In this document: in pieces, positions 1 to 8,600 of the stretch
Layout: each line of letters starts with the position of its first letter
How positions within the stretch are numbered: position 1 is the stretch's first letter
Source of the DNA: Scandinavium sp002470465
GTDB taxonomy: Bacteria; Pseudomonadota; Gammaproteobacteria; Enterobacterales; Enterobacteriaceae
Reading direction: 5' to 3'
NCBI RefSeq assembly: GCF_040750395.1
Contig: NZ_JBFLVD010000029.1
Span: forward strand, 62,001 to 126,000
Length of the DNA: 64,000 nt
Program-made: the position numbers and the translations under genes
The notes under the pieces: model-generated
The model's database searches: none
What the model was told of the DNA's origin: nothing
Seen by the model: only the letters and a program-made list of their open reading frames with translations

Positions 1-30
1 TTCCGACTGACACGATAACCGAGGTGTAAC

Positions 31-1428
31 ATTTTTACCCGAGTCGCTAATTTTTGCCGTAAGGTGCTAACCCGTGATGAAACCGGGGCTGAAACCGTCG
101 ACGTAAAACCAGAAATGACGGTCATTCCGCGTGAGCAGCACGCTATTTCCCGCAAAGATATCAGTGAAAATGCCCTCAAGGTGCTCTACCGCCTGAACAA
201 AGCGGGCTATGAGGCCTATCTCGTCGGCGGCGGCGTACGTGACCTGCTGCTGGACAAAAAACCCAAAGATTTTGACGTGACGACCAGCGCCACGCCTGAG
301 CAGGTGCGCAAGCTGTTCCGCAACTGCCGCCTGGTCGGTCGCCGTTTCCGCCTGGCCCACGTCATGTTTGGCCCGGAAATCATTGAAGTCGCCACCTTCC
401 GTGGCCATCACGACGGCTCGCCGGACGACCGCGCCACCTCTCAGCGCGGCCAGAACGGCATGCTGCTGCGCGACAACATCTTCGGCTCCATCGAAGAAGA
501 TGCCCAGCGCCGTGACTTCACCATCAACAGCCTTTACTACAGCGTGGCAGATTTCACCGTACGTGATTACGTCGGCGGCATGCGTGATTTACAGGACGGC
601 GTGATTCGCCTGATTGGCAATCCGGAAACCCGCTACCGCGAAGATCCGGTGCGCATGCTGCGTGCGGTGCGTTTCGCCGCCAAGCTGAATATGAGTATCA
701 GCCCGGACACGGCTGAGCCGATCCCACGCCTGGCCACGCTCATCAACGATGTGCCACCTGCGCGCCTGTTTGAAGAATCTCTGAAGCTGCTTCAGGCCGG
801 CTATGGTTTCGAAACCTACAAGCTGCTGCGCGAATACAGCCTGTTCCAGCCGCTGTTCCCGACCATCACCCGCTACTTCACCGAAAACGGTGACAGCCCG
901 ATGGAGCGCATCATCAGCCAGGTGCTGAAAAATACCGATAACCGCATTCACAACGATATGCGCGTCAACCCGGCGTTCCTGTTTGCCGCCATGTTCTGGT
1001 ATCCGCTGCTGGAAACCGCTCAGCGCATCGCCCAGGAAAGTGGCCTGGCCTACTATGACGCTTTCGCGCTGGCAATGAACGACGTGCTCGACGAAGGCTG
1101 CCGTTCGCTCGCCATTCCAAAACGCATTACCACGCTGGTGCGCGACATCTGGCAGCTTCAGCTGCGTATGTCACGTCGTCAGGGTAAACGTGCCTGGAAG
1201 CTGATGGAGCATCCGAAATTCCGCGCCGCCTACGATCTGCTGGCGCTGCGTGCCGAAGCAGAAGGCAACCACGAACTGCAGCGTCTGACGCAGTGGTGGG
1301 GCGAATTCCAGGTCGCGGCTCCTCCGGCGCAGAAAGACATGCTCAACGGCCTGGATGAAGAACCGGCCGCGCGCCGTCGTCATCGCCGTCCACGCAAGCG
1401 CGCGCCGCGCCAGGGTGGAAACGCGTGA
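31..1428 (+). CDS. pcnB: Poly(A) polymerase I, ATT start codon
   Basis: Adds poly(A) tails to RNA 3' ends, promoting mRNA and antisense-RNA decay. The nucleotidyltransferase core has GGGVRDLL and DFDV near residues 66-82, giving the metal-binding aspartates, and the C-terminal tail is very basic (RRRHRRPRKR), as expected for RNA binding. The first GTG in frame is at 64, but the frame stays open to an ATT at 31 that encodes the family N-terminus IFTRVANFCRKVL behind a GAGGTG ribosome site at 21-26. This start gives 465 residues, the E. coli length. E. coli pcnB is known to start at AUU, so I choose 31; initiation at ATT is inferred from conservation. The stop overlaps folK by 4 nt (GTGA). Confidence 0.96.
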   Translation: MFTRVANFCRKVLTRDETGAETVDVKPEMTVIPREQHAISRKDISENALKVLYRLNKAGYEAYLVGGGVRDLLLDKKPKDFDVTTSATPEQVRKLFRNCRLVGRRFRLAHVMFGPEIIEVATFRGHHDGSPDDRATSQRGQNGMLLRDNIFGSIEEDAQRRDFTINSLYYSVADFTVRDYVGGMRDLQDGVIRLIGNPETRYREDPVRMLRAVRFAAKLNMSISPDTAEPIPRLATLINDVPPARLFEESLKLLQAGYGFETYKLLREYSLFQPLFPTITRYFTENGDSPMERIISQVLKNTDNRIHNDMRVNPAFLFAAMFWYPLLETAQRIAQESGLAYYDAFALAMNDVLDEGCRSLAIPKRITTLVRDIWQLQLRMSRRQGKRAWKLMEHPKFRAAYDLLALRAEAEGNHELQRLTQWWGEFQVAAPPAQKDMLNGLDEEPAARRRHRRPRKRAPRQGGNA

Positions 1429-1904
1429 CACGCGTTTATATCGCCGTCGGCAGCAATCTGGCTTCACCGCTCGATCAGGTGAATGCCGCGATTGCCGCGC
1501 TCGGCGAGATCCCTGAAACGAAGATCGCTTCCGTGTCATCGTTTTACCGCACGCCGCCGCTGGGCCCGCAGGATCAACCTGATTACCTCAACGCCGCCGT
1601 GGCGCTCGACACAAGGCTGGAGCCAGAAATCCTTCTGGATAATACTCAGCGCATTGAGATCCGGCAGGGCCGTGTTCGTAAAGAGGAGCGCTGGGGCCCG
1701 CGCACGCTGGACCTCGATATCATGCTATTTGGCGATGCCGTGATCCACACCGATCGCCTGACGGTGCCGCACTACGACATGCATAACCGTGGCTTTATGC
1801 TTTGGCCGCTGGCCGAAATTGCACCGGACCTGATTTTCCCTGACGGCACATCGCTGACCTCACTCCTGCAAACGCTTAACAGCACAAAACCTGCTCACTG
1901 GTAA
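1425..1904 (+). CDS. folK: 2-amino-4-hydroxy-6-hydroxymethyldihydropteridine pyrophosphokinase
   Basis: Transfers pyrophosphate from ATP to 6-hydroxymethyl-7,8-dihydropterin in folate synthesis, in the cytoplasm. The 159-residue protein opens with VYIAVGSNLASP and carries the HPPK signature around residues 88-99 (RWGPRTLDLDIM), which holds the catalytic arginine and metal-binding aspartates. The start is GTG at 1425, inside the pcnB stop (GTGA overlap), so the two genes are translationally coupled. In E. coli a fimbrial cluster follows; here panB follows after 75 nt. Confidence 0.97.
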   Translation: MTRVYIAVGSNLASPLDQVNAAIAALGEIPETKIASVSSFYRTPPLGPQDQPDYLNAAVALDTRLEPEILLDNTQRIEIRQGRVRKEERWGPRTLDLDIMLFGDAVIHTDRLTVPHYDMHNRGFMLWPLAEIAPDLIFPDGTSLTSLLQTLNSTKPAHW

Positions 1905-1916
1905 ACGGGAAACCGA

Positions 1917-1944
1917 TTGCCCGCCCCGGCACGCCTGATACAAT
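1917..1944 (+). promoter_or_regulatory. Putative sigma-70 promoter of panB
   Basis: TTGCCC at 1917-1922 and TACAAT at 1939-1944 are separated by 16 nt, with an extended -10 TG at 1936-1937. It lies 35 nt before the panB start. This is a consensus match only. Confidence 0.5.
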
Positions 1945-1979
1945 GCCCCCAGATTCGGCTTTCGTTATCAGGAAACCCT

Positions 1980-2771
1980 ATGAAACCTACCACCATCTCC
2001 CTGCTGCAGAAGTGCAAGCAGGAAAAGAAACGCTTCGCCACCATTACCGCCTATGACTTCAGCTTTGCGAAACTGTTCGCCGACGCCGGGATCGACGTCA
2101 TGCTGGTCGGTGACTCGCTGGGTATGACCGTTCAGGGGCACGACTCAACGCTGCCAGTCACCGTTGAAGACATTGCCTACCACACTCGCGCCGTGCGTCG
2201 CGGCGCACCAAACTGTCTGCTGCTGGCTGACCTGCCGTTTATGGCCTATGCCACGCCAGAGCAGGCCTTTGAAAACGCCGCCGTCGTGATGCGTGCGGGC
2301 GCCAACATGGTGAAGCTCGAAGGCGGTGCCTGGCTTGCCCCGACCGTGAAAATGCTGGCTGAACGCGCCGTGCCGGTGTGCGGGCATCTCGGCCTGACGC
2401 CGCAGTCGGTTAACGTGTTTGGCGGTTATAAGGTTCAGGGGCGCGGCGATGCTGCACAAACCCTGTTTGACGACGCGCTGGCGCTGGAAGCCGCAGGCAT
2501 TCAGCTGCTGGTACTGGAATGCGTGCCGGTCGCGCTGGCAAAACGCATTACCGAAGCGCTGAGCATTCCGGTTATCGGTATTGGTGCAGGCAACGTCACC
2601 GACGGGCAAATCCTCGTGATGCACGATGCGTTCGGCATTACCGGCGGCCATATCCCTAAATTTGCGAAAAATTTCCTGACGGATTCGGGCGACATGCGCG
2701 CCGCCGTGCGGCAGTATATTGCCGAGGTCGAATCCGGTGTCTATCCGGGCGAAGAACACAGTTTCCATTAA
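1980..2771 (+). CDS. panB: 3-methyl-2-oxobutanoate hydroxymethyltransferase
   Basis: Makes ketopantoate from alpha-ketoisovalerate and methylene-tetrahydrofolate, the first committed step of pantothenate synthesis. The (beta/alpha)8 enzyme shows the metal-site motif VGDSLGM near residue 44, the KLEGG segment near 114, and VIGIGAG near 200. The frame is open upstream to 1917, but ATG at 1980 has the family N-terminus (MKPTTISLLQ) and gives 263 residues against 264 in E. coli. The stop lies inside the panC ribosome site, so panB and panC form one operon. Confidence 0.97.
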   Translation: MKPTTISLLQKCKQEKKRFATITAYDFSFAKLFADAGIDVMLVGDSLGMTVQGHDSTLPVTVEDIAYHTRAVRRGAPNCLLLADLPFMAYATPEQAFENAAVVMRAGANMVKLEGGAWLAPTVKMLAERAVPVCGHLGLTPQSVNVFGGYKVQGRGDAAQTLFDDALALEAAGIQLLVLECVPVALAKRITEALSIPVIGIGAGNVTDGQILVMHDAFGITGGHIPKFAKNFLTDSGDMRAAVRQYIAEVESGVYPGEEHSFH

Positions 2772-2781
2772 GGAGTTTGTT

Positions 2782-3633
2782 GTGCTGATTATCGAAACCC
2801 TGCCGCTGCTGCGCCAGCATATCCGTCGTCTGCGTCAGGAAGGCAAGCGCATCGCGCTGGTGCCAACCATGGGCAACCTGCACGATGGTCATATGAAGCT
2901 CGTCGATGAAGCCAAAGATCGCGCCGATGTCGTGGTCGCCAGCATCTTCGTCAACCCGATGCAGTTTGACCGCGCCGACGACCTGGCTCGCTATCCACGC
3001 ACGCTGCAGGAAGACTGCGAGAAGCTGAACAAACGTAAAGTCGACTTCGTGTTTGCCCCGGCACCCGCGGATATTTACCCGCAAGGCACGGACACCCAGA
3101 CCTTCGTTGACGTACCGGGCATTTCCACCATGCTGGAAGGTGCGAGCCGTCCGGGCCACTTCCGCGGCGTCTCCACCATCGTCAGCAAGCTGTTTAACCT
3201 GGTGCAGCCGGACGTCGCCTGCTTTGGTGAGAAAGACTTCCAGCAGCTGGCGCTCATCCGCAAGATGGTCGCCGATATGGGCTACGACATTGACATCGTG
3301 GGCGTGCCAACGGTACGCGCCAAAGATGGTCTGGCGCTAAGCTCCCGCAACGGCTACCTCACCAGCGATCAGCGCAAAATCGCACCGGGCCTGAGCAAGG
3401 TAATGAACGGGATTGCAGAGAAGCTCACAGCGGGTGAACGCAGCCTGGACGAGATGATTGCACTTGCCGAACAGGAACTGAACGACAAAGGTTTCCGCGC
3501 CGATGACATCCAGATTCGCGATGCCGATACCCTGCTTGAGCTGTCAGAAAGCAGCCAGCGCGCGGTGATCCTGATGGCCGCATGGCTGGGTCAGGCGCGG
3601 CTTATCGACAATAAAACCGTTGAATTAAGCTGA
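2782..3633 (+). CDS. panC: Pantothenate synthetase (pantoate--beta-alanine ligase)
   Basis: Condenses pantoate with beta-alanine using ATP through a pantoyl-adenylate, in the cytoplasm. The nucleotidyltransferase fold shows PTMGNLHDGH near residue 28 (HIGH-like), the FGEKDFQQL motif near 150 and KDGLALSSRN near 185 (KMSKS-like). The start is GTG at 2782, matching the E. coli N-terminus (LIIETLPLLRQ) and length of 283 residues, with AAGGAG at 2770-2775 overlapping the panB stop. Its beta-alanine substrate comes from panD, 130 nt downstream across a REP pair rather than the yadD gene found in E. coli. Confidence 0.97.
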   Translation: MLIIETLPLLRQHIRRLRQEGKRIALVPTMGNLHDGHMKLVDEAKDRADVVVASIFVNPMQFDRADDLARYPRTLQEDCEKLNKRKVDFVFAPAPADIYPQGTDTQTFVDVPGISTMLEGASRPGHFRGVSTIVSKLFNLVQPDVACFGEKDFQQLALIRKMVADMGYDIDIVGVPTVRAKDGLALSSRNGYLTSDQRKIAPGLSKVMNGIAEKLTAGERSLDEMIALAEQELNDKGFRADDIQIRDADTLLELSESSQRAVILMAAWLGQARLIDNKTVELS

Positions 3634-3673
3634 TAGACAAAGGTTAAAAAACGGGCAATACTGCCCTGAAATA

Positions 3674-3736
3674 TGCCCGGCGGCGCCAGCGTTTGCCGGG
3701 CCTACGTAGGCCGGGTCAGCCAGGCGCCACCCGGCG
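3674..3736. repeat. REP pair (BIME-like) between panC and panD
   Basis: Two inverted REP-like units lie head to head: one ends TTTGCCGGGCCTAC (3674-3705) and the other runs GTAGGCCGGGTCAGCC to GCCACCCGGC (3706-3735). The centre CCTACGTAGG is a perfect palindrome. Such elements can fold into stem-loops that stabilise upstream mRNA or bind gyrase/IHF; those roles are family knowledge. Confidence 0.85.
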
Positions 3737-3763
3737 ATGCATCAGGAATGTAAAGGTAAAGTT

Positions 3764-4144
3764 ATGATTCGCACTATGCTGCAGGGCAAGCTCCACCGCG
3801 TAAAAGTCACCCATGCGGACCTGCATTATGAAGGCTCTTGCGCCATCGACCAGGATTTCCTGGATGCCTCGGGAATTCTGGAAAACGAAGCCATTGATAT
3901 CTGGAATGTGAACAACGGCAAGCGTTTCTCCACTTACGCTATTGCCGCAGAGCGAGGCTCAAAAATCATCTCCGTTAACGGCGCGGCGGCACACAATGCT
4001 GACGTCGGTGACATTGTGATCATCGCAAGCTTCGTCACCATGTCCGACGCGGAAGCCCGCACCTGGCGTCCGAACGTGGCCTACTTCGAGGGCGACAACG
4101 AAATGAAACGCACCGCAAAAGCCATTCCGGTTCAGGTTGCGTAA
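3764..4144 (+). CDS. panD: Aspartate 1-decarboxylase proenzyme
   Basis: Decarboxylates L-aspartate to beta-alanine for pantothenate. It is made as a pi-protein that self-cleaves between Gly24 and Ser25 (HYEGSCAID visible), leaving a pyruvoyl group on Ser25. The frame is open from 3737, but ATG at 3764 (MIRTMLQGKL) is the family start and gives 126 residues, exactly the E. coli length. It is the third pan gene in this strand run, and the REP pair upstream lies in its leader. Confidence 0.97.
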   Translation: MIRTMLQGKLHRVKVTHADLHYEGSCAIDQDFLDASGILENEAIDIWNVNNGKRFSTYAIAAERGSKIISVNGAAAHNADVGDIVIIASFVTMSDAEARTWRPNVAYFEGDNEMKRTAKAIPVQVA

Positions 4145-4146
4145 CC

Positions 4147-5394
4147 CTACCCCTGCGGCTGATTGCTGATCAGCCGCGACATCGTCTCTAACGAATCCGT
4201 TCTTAAGATATACAATCGCTTCAACAAGAACGGATTATCGCCCGGCGTCACCTTCCCCTTCACCGTCGTCACCGCCAGATGAAAACCGGCGTCGTTCGCC
4301 GCCTGCAGCGCCGTTGCGTTATAGCCGCCAAACGGATACGAGAGGTAAAGTACGTGCGGATTGAACTGGCTCAGCGCGCGGCGGGAATGCTCGAAATCAA
4401 ACAGAATGTTGTGATAGCTGCGGCTCAGCAGAATCGGCCGACGATACGCGTCCACCCGATGCAGGAAGTGGGTATGCGACTGAATATCAAACACGTCCTG
4501 AATCTGCCGCAGCTCGGAAATACTCATGAACTGCAGCGATTTCGGATCCCACTTTTGCGGATGGCGCTTAATGCGTGACGAAATAATAAAGGCCGTCGCC
4601 TTAAAGCCGTACTCTTTCAAAACCGGATATGCATAGCGATTAACTGACTTCAGGCCATCATCAAAAGTAATCACTACGGAGCGGGCAGGCAGATTCATTT
4701 TATTACGGATATAGCCTTCCAGCTGGTACATCGACAGGGTGGTGTAGCCCTGGTCGCGCAGCCAGGTCATCTGGTTGCTGAACGCGCGCACGGAGGTGGT
4801 GGTCGAAGTATGGCGAAAACGGGTGTTCTCTTCATCGCGCAGAATGTGGTGATAGGTCAGTATCGGAATACCGTTATCAAGCTGCGCATCAAGGCTGCTG
4901 ACCCACGCCAGGCGGTTGCCGATACGAATCTGAAACCAGGTCTGATTAAGCCTGTCTTTAAGCTTAGCGATCAGCGGATAACGCAGATTATCCGCCAGCA
5001 TACCAAACGGCGCACTGCCCGCATTTGGAGCGTTGTAGACCGGCGTGTCGCGCCAGGTGATGAGGTTCTGATTGCTGAGCGGCTTATTCAGGTCGCCGAG
5101 GCTGTCTTCCACCCGCTGCTTGCCCTGCACCGGTTCGAGATGGCCTTTATCGATAAACCCGGTCCCGAAACCAAAGCTGAATTCGTAATAATCGGCCGCT
5201 GTGGGCACAACGGCAAGAATTTGCCCGGCACGCACGTTGCCAACGGTCACCACATTATTACCCACCTGCGCCCAAATGGTGGCATCTTCGGTGGTTTGCA
5301 TATAACGAGCGGGCTGCCCGTTTTGGCTCAGCAGGCTGGCAAAGGCGCTGCCAGACATGAGGATCAGAAAGGAGAAAATAACGCGTATTAGCAT
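4147..5394 (-). CDS. yadE: Putative exported polysaccharide deacetylase YadE
   Basis: Member of the NodB/carbohydrate esterase 4 family. ITFDDG (the metal-binding aspartate motif), SHTH and YPFGGYN near the C-terminus match the NodB metal-binding motifs. The chosen ATG at 5394 starts a 415-residue protein with a hydrophobic export signal (LIRVIFSFLILMSGSAFA); the frame is open 20 codons further upstream, but that adds a charged stretch before the signal. The substrate is unknown. It converges on panD, with only 2 nt between the two stops. Confidence 0.88.
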   Translation of the reverse strand: MLIRVIFSFLILMSGSAFASLLSQNGQPARYMQTTEDATIWAQVGNNVVTVGNVRAGQILAVVPTAADYYEFSFGFGTGFIDKGHLEPVQGKQRVEDSLGDLNKPLSNQNLITWRDTPVYNAPNAGSAPFGMLADNLRYPLIAKLKDRLNQTWFQIRIGNRLAWVSSLDAQLDNGIPILTYHHILRDEENTRFRHTSTTTSVRAFSNQMTWLRDQGYTTLSMYQLEGYIRNKMNLPARSVVITFDDGLKSVNRYAYPVLKEYGFKATAFIISSRIKRHPQKWDPKSLQFMSISELRQIQDVFDIQSHTHFLHRVDAYRRPILLSRSYHNILFDFEHSRRALSQFNPHVLYLSYPFGGYNATALQAANDAGFHLAVTTVKGKVTPGDNPFLLKRLYILRTDSLETMSRLISNQPQG

Positions 5395-5456
5395 GCGCTT
5401 TAACCGGTGCGATAAGTCAGCCCGTAGTGTAACAAATGTCTCATTAATACCCACGG

Positions 5457-5897
5457 TTAATTGGCATACAAATCATGGAGCAAGACGAAGGGCGGATTCT
5501 TTTGCTGCTGGTGCCAGAGGCTGCTGGTTTCAGGTGTTCCCTGCGCCACAATGGCATGACGAAACGCCTCGCTATTAAGGCTTTCACGGTGGGGAAGCAT
5601 AGATTCAATCAACGGGTAGCTGATGCCGGAGATAACTTCACAATGAGAGTGCTTGTGGCTCAGAAGAGCAGCGACACGGTAAGGTGCATCACCCGCGCTG
5701 TCGGTGAGAAAAATCACGCCGTCGCCGCTATCGGTTTGATGCAGCGCATCGCACATCATGCGGCTAAGCATATTGGTGCTGAGACCACACCAGAAGTTTA
5801 CCGCCCGACACTGCGGCAGCGGCCCATACTTTTTCTCCAGCCGATCCAGCAGCGTCTGCGCCCGATCGTCATGACAGGCAATCACCCAACCCAACAT
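5457..5897 (-). CDS. yadI: PTS EIIA(Man)-like protein YadI
   Basis: A 146-residue protein with the fold and phosphorylation motif of mannose-type EIIA domains: His9 in VIACHDDRA corresponds to the phospho-histidine of ManX. No EIIB, EIIC or EIID partner is nearby, so it is an orphan PTS component, as in E. coli. Its role is unknown; phosphotransfer from HPr is inferred. It is upstream of yadE on the same strand and may be co-transcribed. Confidence 0.85.
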   Translation of the reverse strand: MLGWVIACHDDRAQTLLDRLEKKYGPLPQCRAVNFWCGLSTNMLSRMMCDALHQTDSGDGVIFLTDSAGDAPYRVAALLSHKHSHCEVISGISYPLIESMLPHRESLNSEAFRHAIVAQGTPETSSLWHQQQKNPPFVLLHDLYAN

Positions 5898-5971
5898 TGC
5901 TCATCTCCTTAGCAGACGAGTAGTTTAGCGGAGTGAAGGTTGAGGAGGGGTGCGATCGATCAAGTTTGGGT

Positions 5972-6000
5972 TAACCGGGCAGCAATACTCTGCCCGGTTA
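5972..6000 (-). terminator. Hairpin after yadH, possible terminator
   Basis: A 10-bp perfect stem TAACCGGGCA/TGCCCGGTTA with a 9-nt loop lies just behind the yadH stop. There is no T-run on the minus strand, so it may only protect the 3' end or act with Rho. Confidence 0.45.
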
Positions 6001-6008
6001 GAAGCAGA

Positions 6009-6779
6009 TCAGCTGCGCAGGCCACGTCCACGCTGAATCAGATACCAGCACAGCGCGTAAAACGCGATGATGAACACCACCAGCACGGCCACGGTGGTAA
6101 ACAGCGGCACATCGCTGATGCCGAGGAAGCCGAAGCGGAAGCCGCTTATCATGTAGACAATTGGGTTCAGGTGCGACAGCGCCTGCCAGAACGGCGGCAG
6201 CAGCGTCAGCGAGTAGAACACCCCACCGAGGTAGGTCAGCGGCGTCAGCACGAAGGTCGGGATCAGGCTGATATCATCAAACGTTTTGGCAAAGACTGCA
6301 TTCAGCAGACCCGCCAGCGAGAACAGGATCGCCGTCAGCAGCAGCGTGAGGCCGACAAACAGCCAGGAGTGAACCTGGAACGGCACGAAGAACAGCGAAA
6401 TCGCCGTCACCAGAATCCCCACGCACAGCCCGCGCGCCACGCCGCCGCCGACGTAACCGGCAATAACCACGTGCGTCGGCACCGGGGCCACCAACAGTTC
6501 TTCAATGTTGCGCTGGAACTTGGCGCTGAAGAAGGATGAGGCCACGTTGGCATAGGCGTTGGTGATCACCGCCATCATGATCAGACCTGGCACAATGAAC
6601 TGCATGTAGGTAAAACCATGCATATCACCGATGCGTGAGCCGATCAGGTTACCAAAAATAATGAAATAGAGGGTCATGGTGATGACCGGCGGCACCAGCG
6701 TCTGAACCCAGATCCGCATAAAGCGGTTGATCTCTTTGGCCCAGATACTCTTCAGCGCCACCCAATACAGCTGCATCAT
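6009..6779 (-). CDS. yadH: ABC-2 type transporter permease YadH
   Basis: Inner-membrane permease of 256 residues with about six hydrophobic segments, of the ABC-2 export family. It contains the family segment PGLIMMAVI and ends in a short basic tail. It overlaps the 3' end of yadG by 4 nt (ATGA), so ATPase and permease are coupled into one exporter. The transported substrate is not known. No promoter of its own is visible. Confidence 0.92.
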   Translation of the reverse strand: MMQLYWVALKSIWAKEINRFMRIWVQTLVPPVITMTLYFIIFGNLIGSRIGDMHGFTYMQFIVPGLIMMAVITNAYANVASSFFSAKFQRNIEELLVAPVPTHVVIAGYVGGGVARGLCVGILVTAISLFFVPFQVHSWLFVGLTLLLTAILFSLAGLLNAVFAKTFDDISLIPTFVLTPLTYLGGVFYSLTLLPPFWQALSHLNPIVYMISGFRFGFLGISDVPLFTTVAVLVVFIIAFYALCWYLIQRGRGLRS

Positions 6780-7702
6780 GCCTGCTCTCCTGTCTTACTG
6801 TGTACCAGCGTCACGAACAGCTCTTCCAGACGGTTGGCTTTGTTACGCATACTTAATACCTGCACGCCCTGCTCGCTCAGCTGCGCAAAAACGCTGTTAA
6901 TCCCCTGCTCGCGCAGCACTTCCACCTCCAGCGTCGAGGTATCAACCAGACGATACTGATAACCTTCAAGCTTCGGCAGCGGGCTTTTCGCCGCCAGATC
7001 GAGAATGAACGTCTCTGACTTCAGCTTCGACAGCAGATTTTTCATCGAGGTGTTTTCCACCAGTTCACCGTGCTGAATAATGCCGATATTACGGCACAGC
7101 ATTTCAGCTTCTTCCAGATAGTGGGTGGTCAGAATAATGGTGGTGCCTTTATCGTTGAGATCCTTCAGGAAGCCCCACATCGAACGGCGCAGCTCGATAT
7201 CCACGCCTGCGGTTGGTTCATCCAGAATTAACAGCTTTGGCTCATGCATCAGCGCACGAGCGATCATCAGACGACGCTTCATCCCACCGGATAACATGCG
7301 CGCACGTTCGTTACGCTTTTCCCACAGATCGAGCTGCTTCAGGTATTTTTCGCTACGGGCAATCGCCTCTTTGCGCTCTACGCCGTAGTAGCCCGCCTGG
7401 TTCACCACAATCTGCTGGACGGTTTCAAACGGGTTGAAGTTGAACTCCTGTGGCACCAGCCCGAGCTGACGCTTAGCGTTCACAACGTCTTTTTCAAGGT
7501 CATAGCCGAAGACGTTCACCTGACCGGAGGTTTTATTCACCAGCGAGCTGATAATGCCGATAGTGGTGGATTTCCCTGCGCCGTTTGGCCCGAGCAGGGC
7601 ATAAAAATCCCCTGCCTCGACCGTCAGGTCGATACCGCGCAGCGCCTGAACGCCGCCCGGATAGGTCTTCTTCAGCTGTTTCAATTCAAGTGCAATGGTC
7701 AT
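6776..7702 (-). CDS. yadG: ABC transporter ATP-binding protein YadG
   Basis: Cytoplasmic ATPase subunit of the YadGH exporter. Walker A GPNGAGKST is at residues 38-46, the ABC signature LSGGMKRR at 136-143, and Walker B LLILDEP at 156-162, followed by the switch histidine in LTTHYLEEAE. The 308-residue length matches E. coli YadG. The last ~90 residues form an accessory domain common to drug and lipid exporters. It is divergent from can. Confidence 0.93.
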   Translation of the reverse strand: MTIALELKQLKKTYPGGVQALRGIDLTVEAGDFYALLGPNGAGKSTTIGIISSLVNKTSGQVNVFGYDLEKDVVNAKRQLGLVPQEFNFNPFETVQQIVVNQAGYYGVERKEAIARSEKYLKQLDLWEKRNERARMLSGGMKRRLMIARALMHEPKLLILDEPTAGVDIELRRSMWGFLKDLNDKGTTIILTTHYLEEAEMLCRNIGIIQHGELVENTSMKNLLSKLKSETFILDLAAKSPLPKLEGYQYRLVDTSTLEVEVLREQGINSVFAQLSEQGVQVLSMRNKANRLEELFVTLVHSKTGEQA

Positions 7703-7808
7703 TCATTTTCTCTTTTTAAAATCTTGAAATCGAAGTGTGGTTTTAAATAAAGCCCAGTTGACCTATATTAGCGCAACGCACTTACAGGGTTACAGGTCAT
7801 TAGCCTCC

Positions 7809-8471
7809 ATGAACGACATAGATACACTCATCAGCAATAATGCACTATGGTCAAAAATGCTGGTGGAAGAGGATCCCGGTTTTTTTGAGAAACTGTCTCA
7901 GGCACAGAAACCGCGTTTTCTATGGATTGGCTGCTCTGACAGTCGCGTTCCGGCAGAACGCCTGACCGGCCTGGAGCCGGGCGAGCTCTTTGTTCACCGC
8001 AACGTGGCCAACCTGGTGGTTCACACTGATTTAAATTGCCTCTCCGTCGTGCAGTATGCGGTGGACGTCCTGGAAGTCGAACACATCATCATCTGTGGTC
8101 ACTACGGCTGCGGTGGCGTGCAGGCGGCGGTTGAAAACCCGGAGATGGGCCTTATCAACAACTGGCTACTGCACATCCGTGACATCTGGTTTAAGCACAG
8201 CTCACTGCTCGGCGAAATGCCCCAGGAGCGGCGCATGGACACGCTCTGCGAGCTGAACGTGATGGAGCAGGTTTATAACCTCGGTCATTCAACGATTATG
8301 CAGTCAGCGTGGAAACGCGGGCAGAAAGTGACGATTCACGGCTGGGCGTATGGCATCCATGATGGGCTGCTTCGCGATCTCGACGTGACCGCCACCAACC
8401 GCGAAAGCCTGGAACAGGGTTACCGCAAAGGCATCTCCAACCTGCACACTCGCCACGTCAATCACAAATAA
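7809..8471 (+). CDS. can: Beta-class carbonic anhydrase
   Basis: Interconverts CO2 and bicarbonate, supplying bicarbonate to carboxylases at air-level CO2. Zinc ligands Cys42 and Asp44 (GCSDSR) and the HYGCGG segment with His98 and Cys101 are present. The frame is open from 7737, but ATG at 7809 (MNDIDTLIS) gives 220 residues, the E. coli length. It is single and divergent from yadG, and ends in a strong terminator at 8507-8537. Confidence 0.97.
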   Translation: MNDIDTLISNNALWSKMLVEEDPGFFEKLSQAQKPRFLWIGCSDSRVPAERLTGLEPGELFVHRNVANLVVHTDLNCLSVVQYAVDVLEVEHIIICGHYGCGGVQAAVENPEMGLINNWLLHIRDIWFKHSSLLGEMPQERRMDTLCELNVMEQVYNLGHSTIMQSAWKRGQKVTIHGWAYGIHDGLLRDLDVTATNRESLEQGYRKGISNLHTRHVNHK

Positions 8472-8506
8472 CATCTGTAAAAAAGCCGGGTGGCGGAGGT
8501 AAATGC

Positions 8507-8537
8507 AAAACGGCGCTAATAAGGCGCCGTTTTTTTA
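8507..8537 (+). terminator. Rho-independent terminator of can
   Basis: Stem AACGGCGC/GCGCCGTT with a 7-nt loop is followed by a run of seven or more T. The repeat ATGTTTGCACCCTCTCCC starts directly behind the T-run. An A-run in front of the stem could let it serve hpt in the other direction too. Confidence 0.88.
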
Positions 8538-8590
8538 TGTTTGCACCCTCTCCCGTGGGAGAGGGTTGGGGAGAGGGCATCAAGCCGCAC
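8538..8590 (+). repeat. CCCTCTCCC intergenic repeat, copy 1
   Basis: The unit reads ATGTTTGCACCCTCTCCC, then GGGAGAGGGTTGGGGAGAGG, then GCATCAAGCCGCAC. It has an internal inverted repeat CCTCTCCC/GGGAGAGG. Related copies lie at 11791-11821 (shortened) and 16251-16304 (reverse), each directly behind a terminator. Confidence 0.85.
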
Positions 8591-8600
8591 CCTGCCCAAT

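Noticed and set aside
5940..6539. 199-codon open frame opposite yadH
   Set aside because: Antisense shadow of the yadH permease, Arg/Gln/His-rich, no start site.
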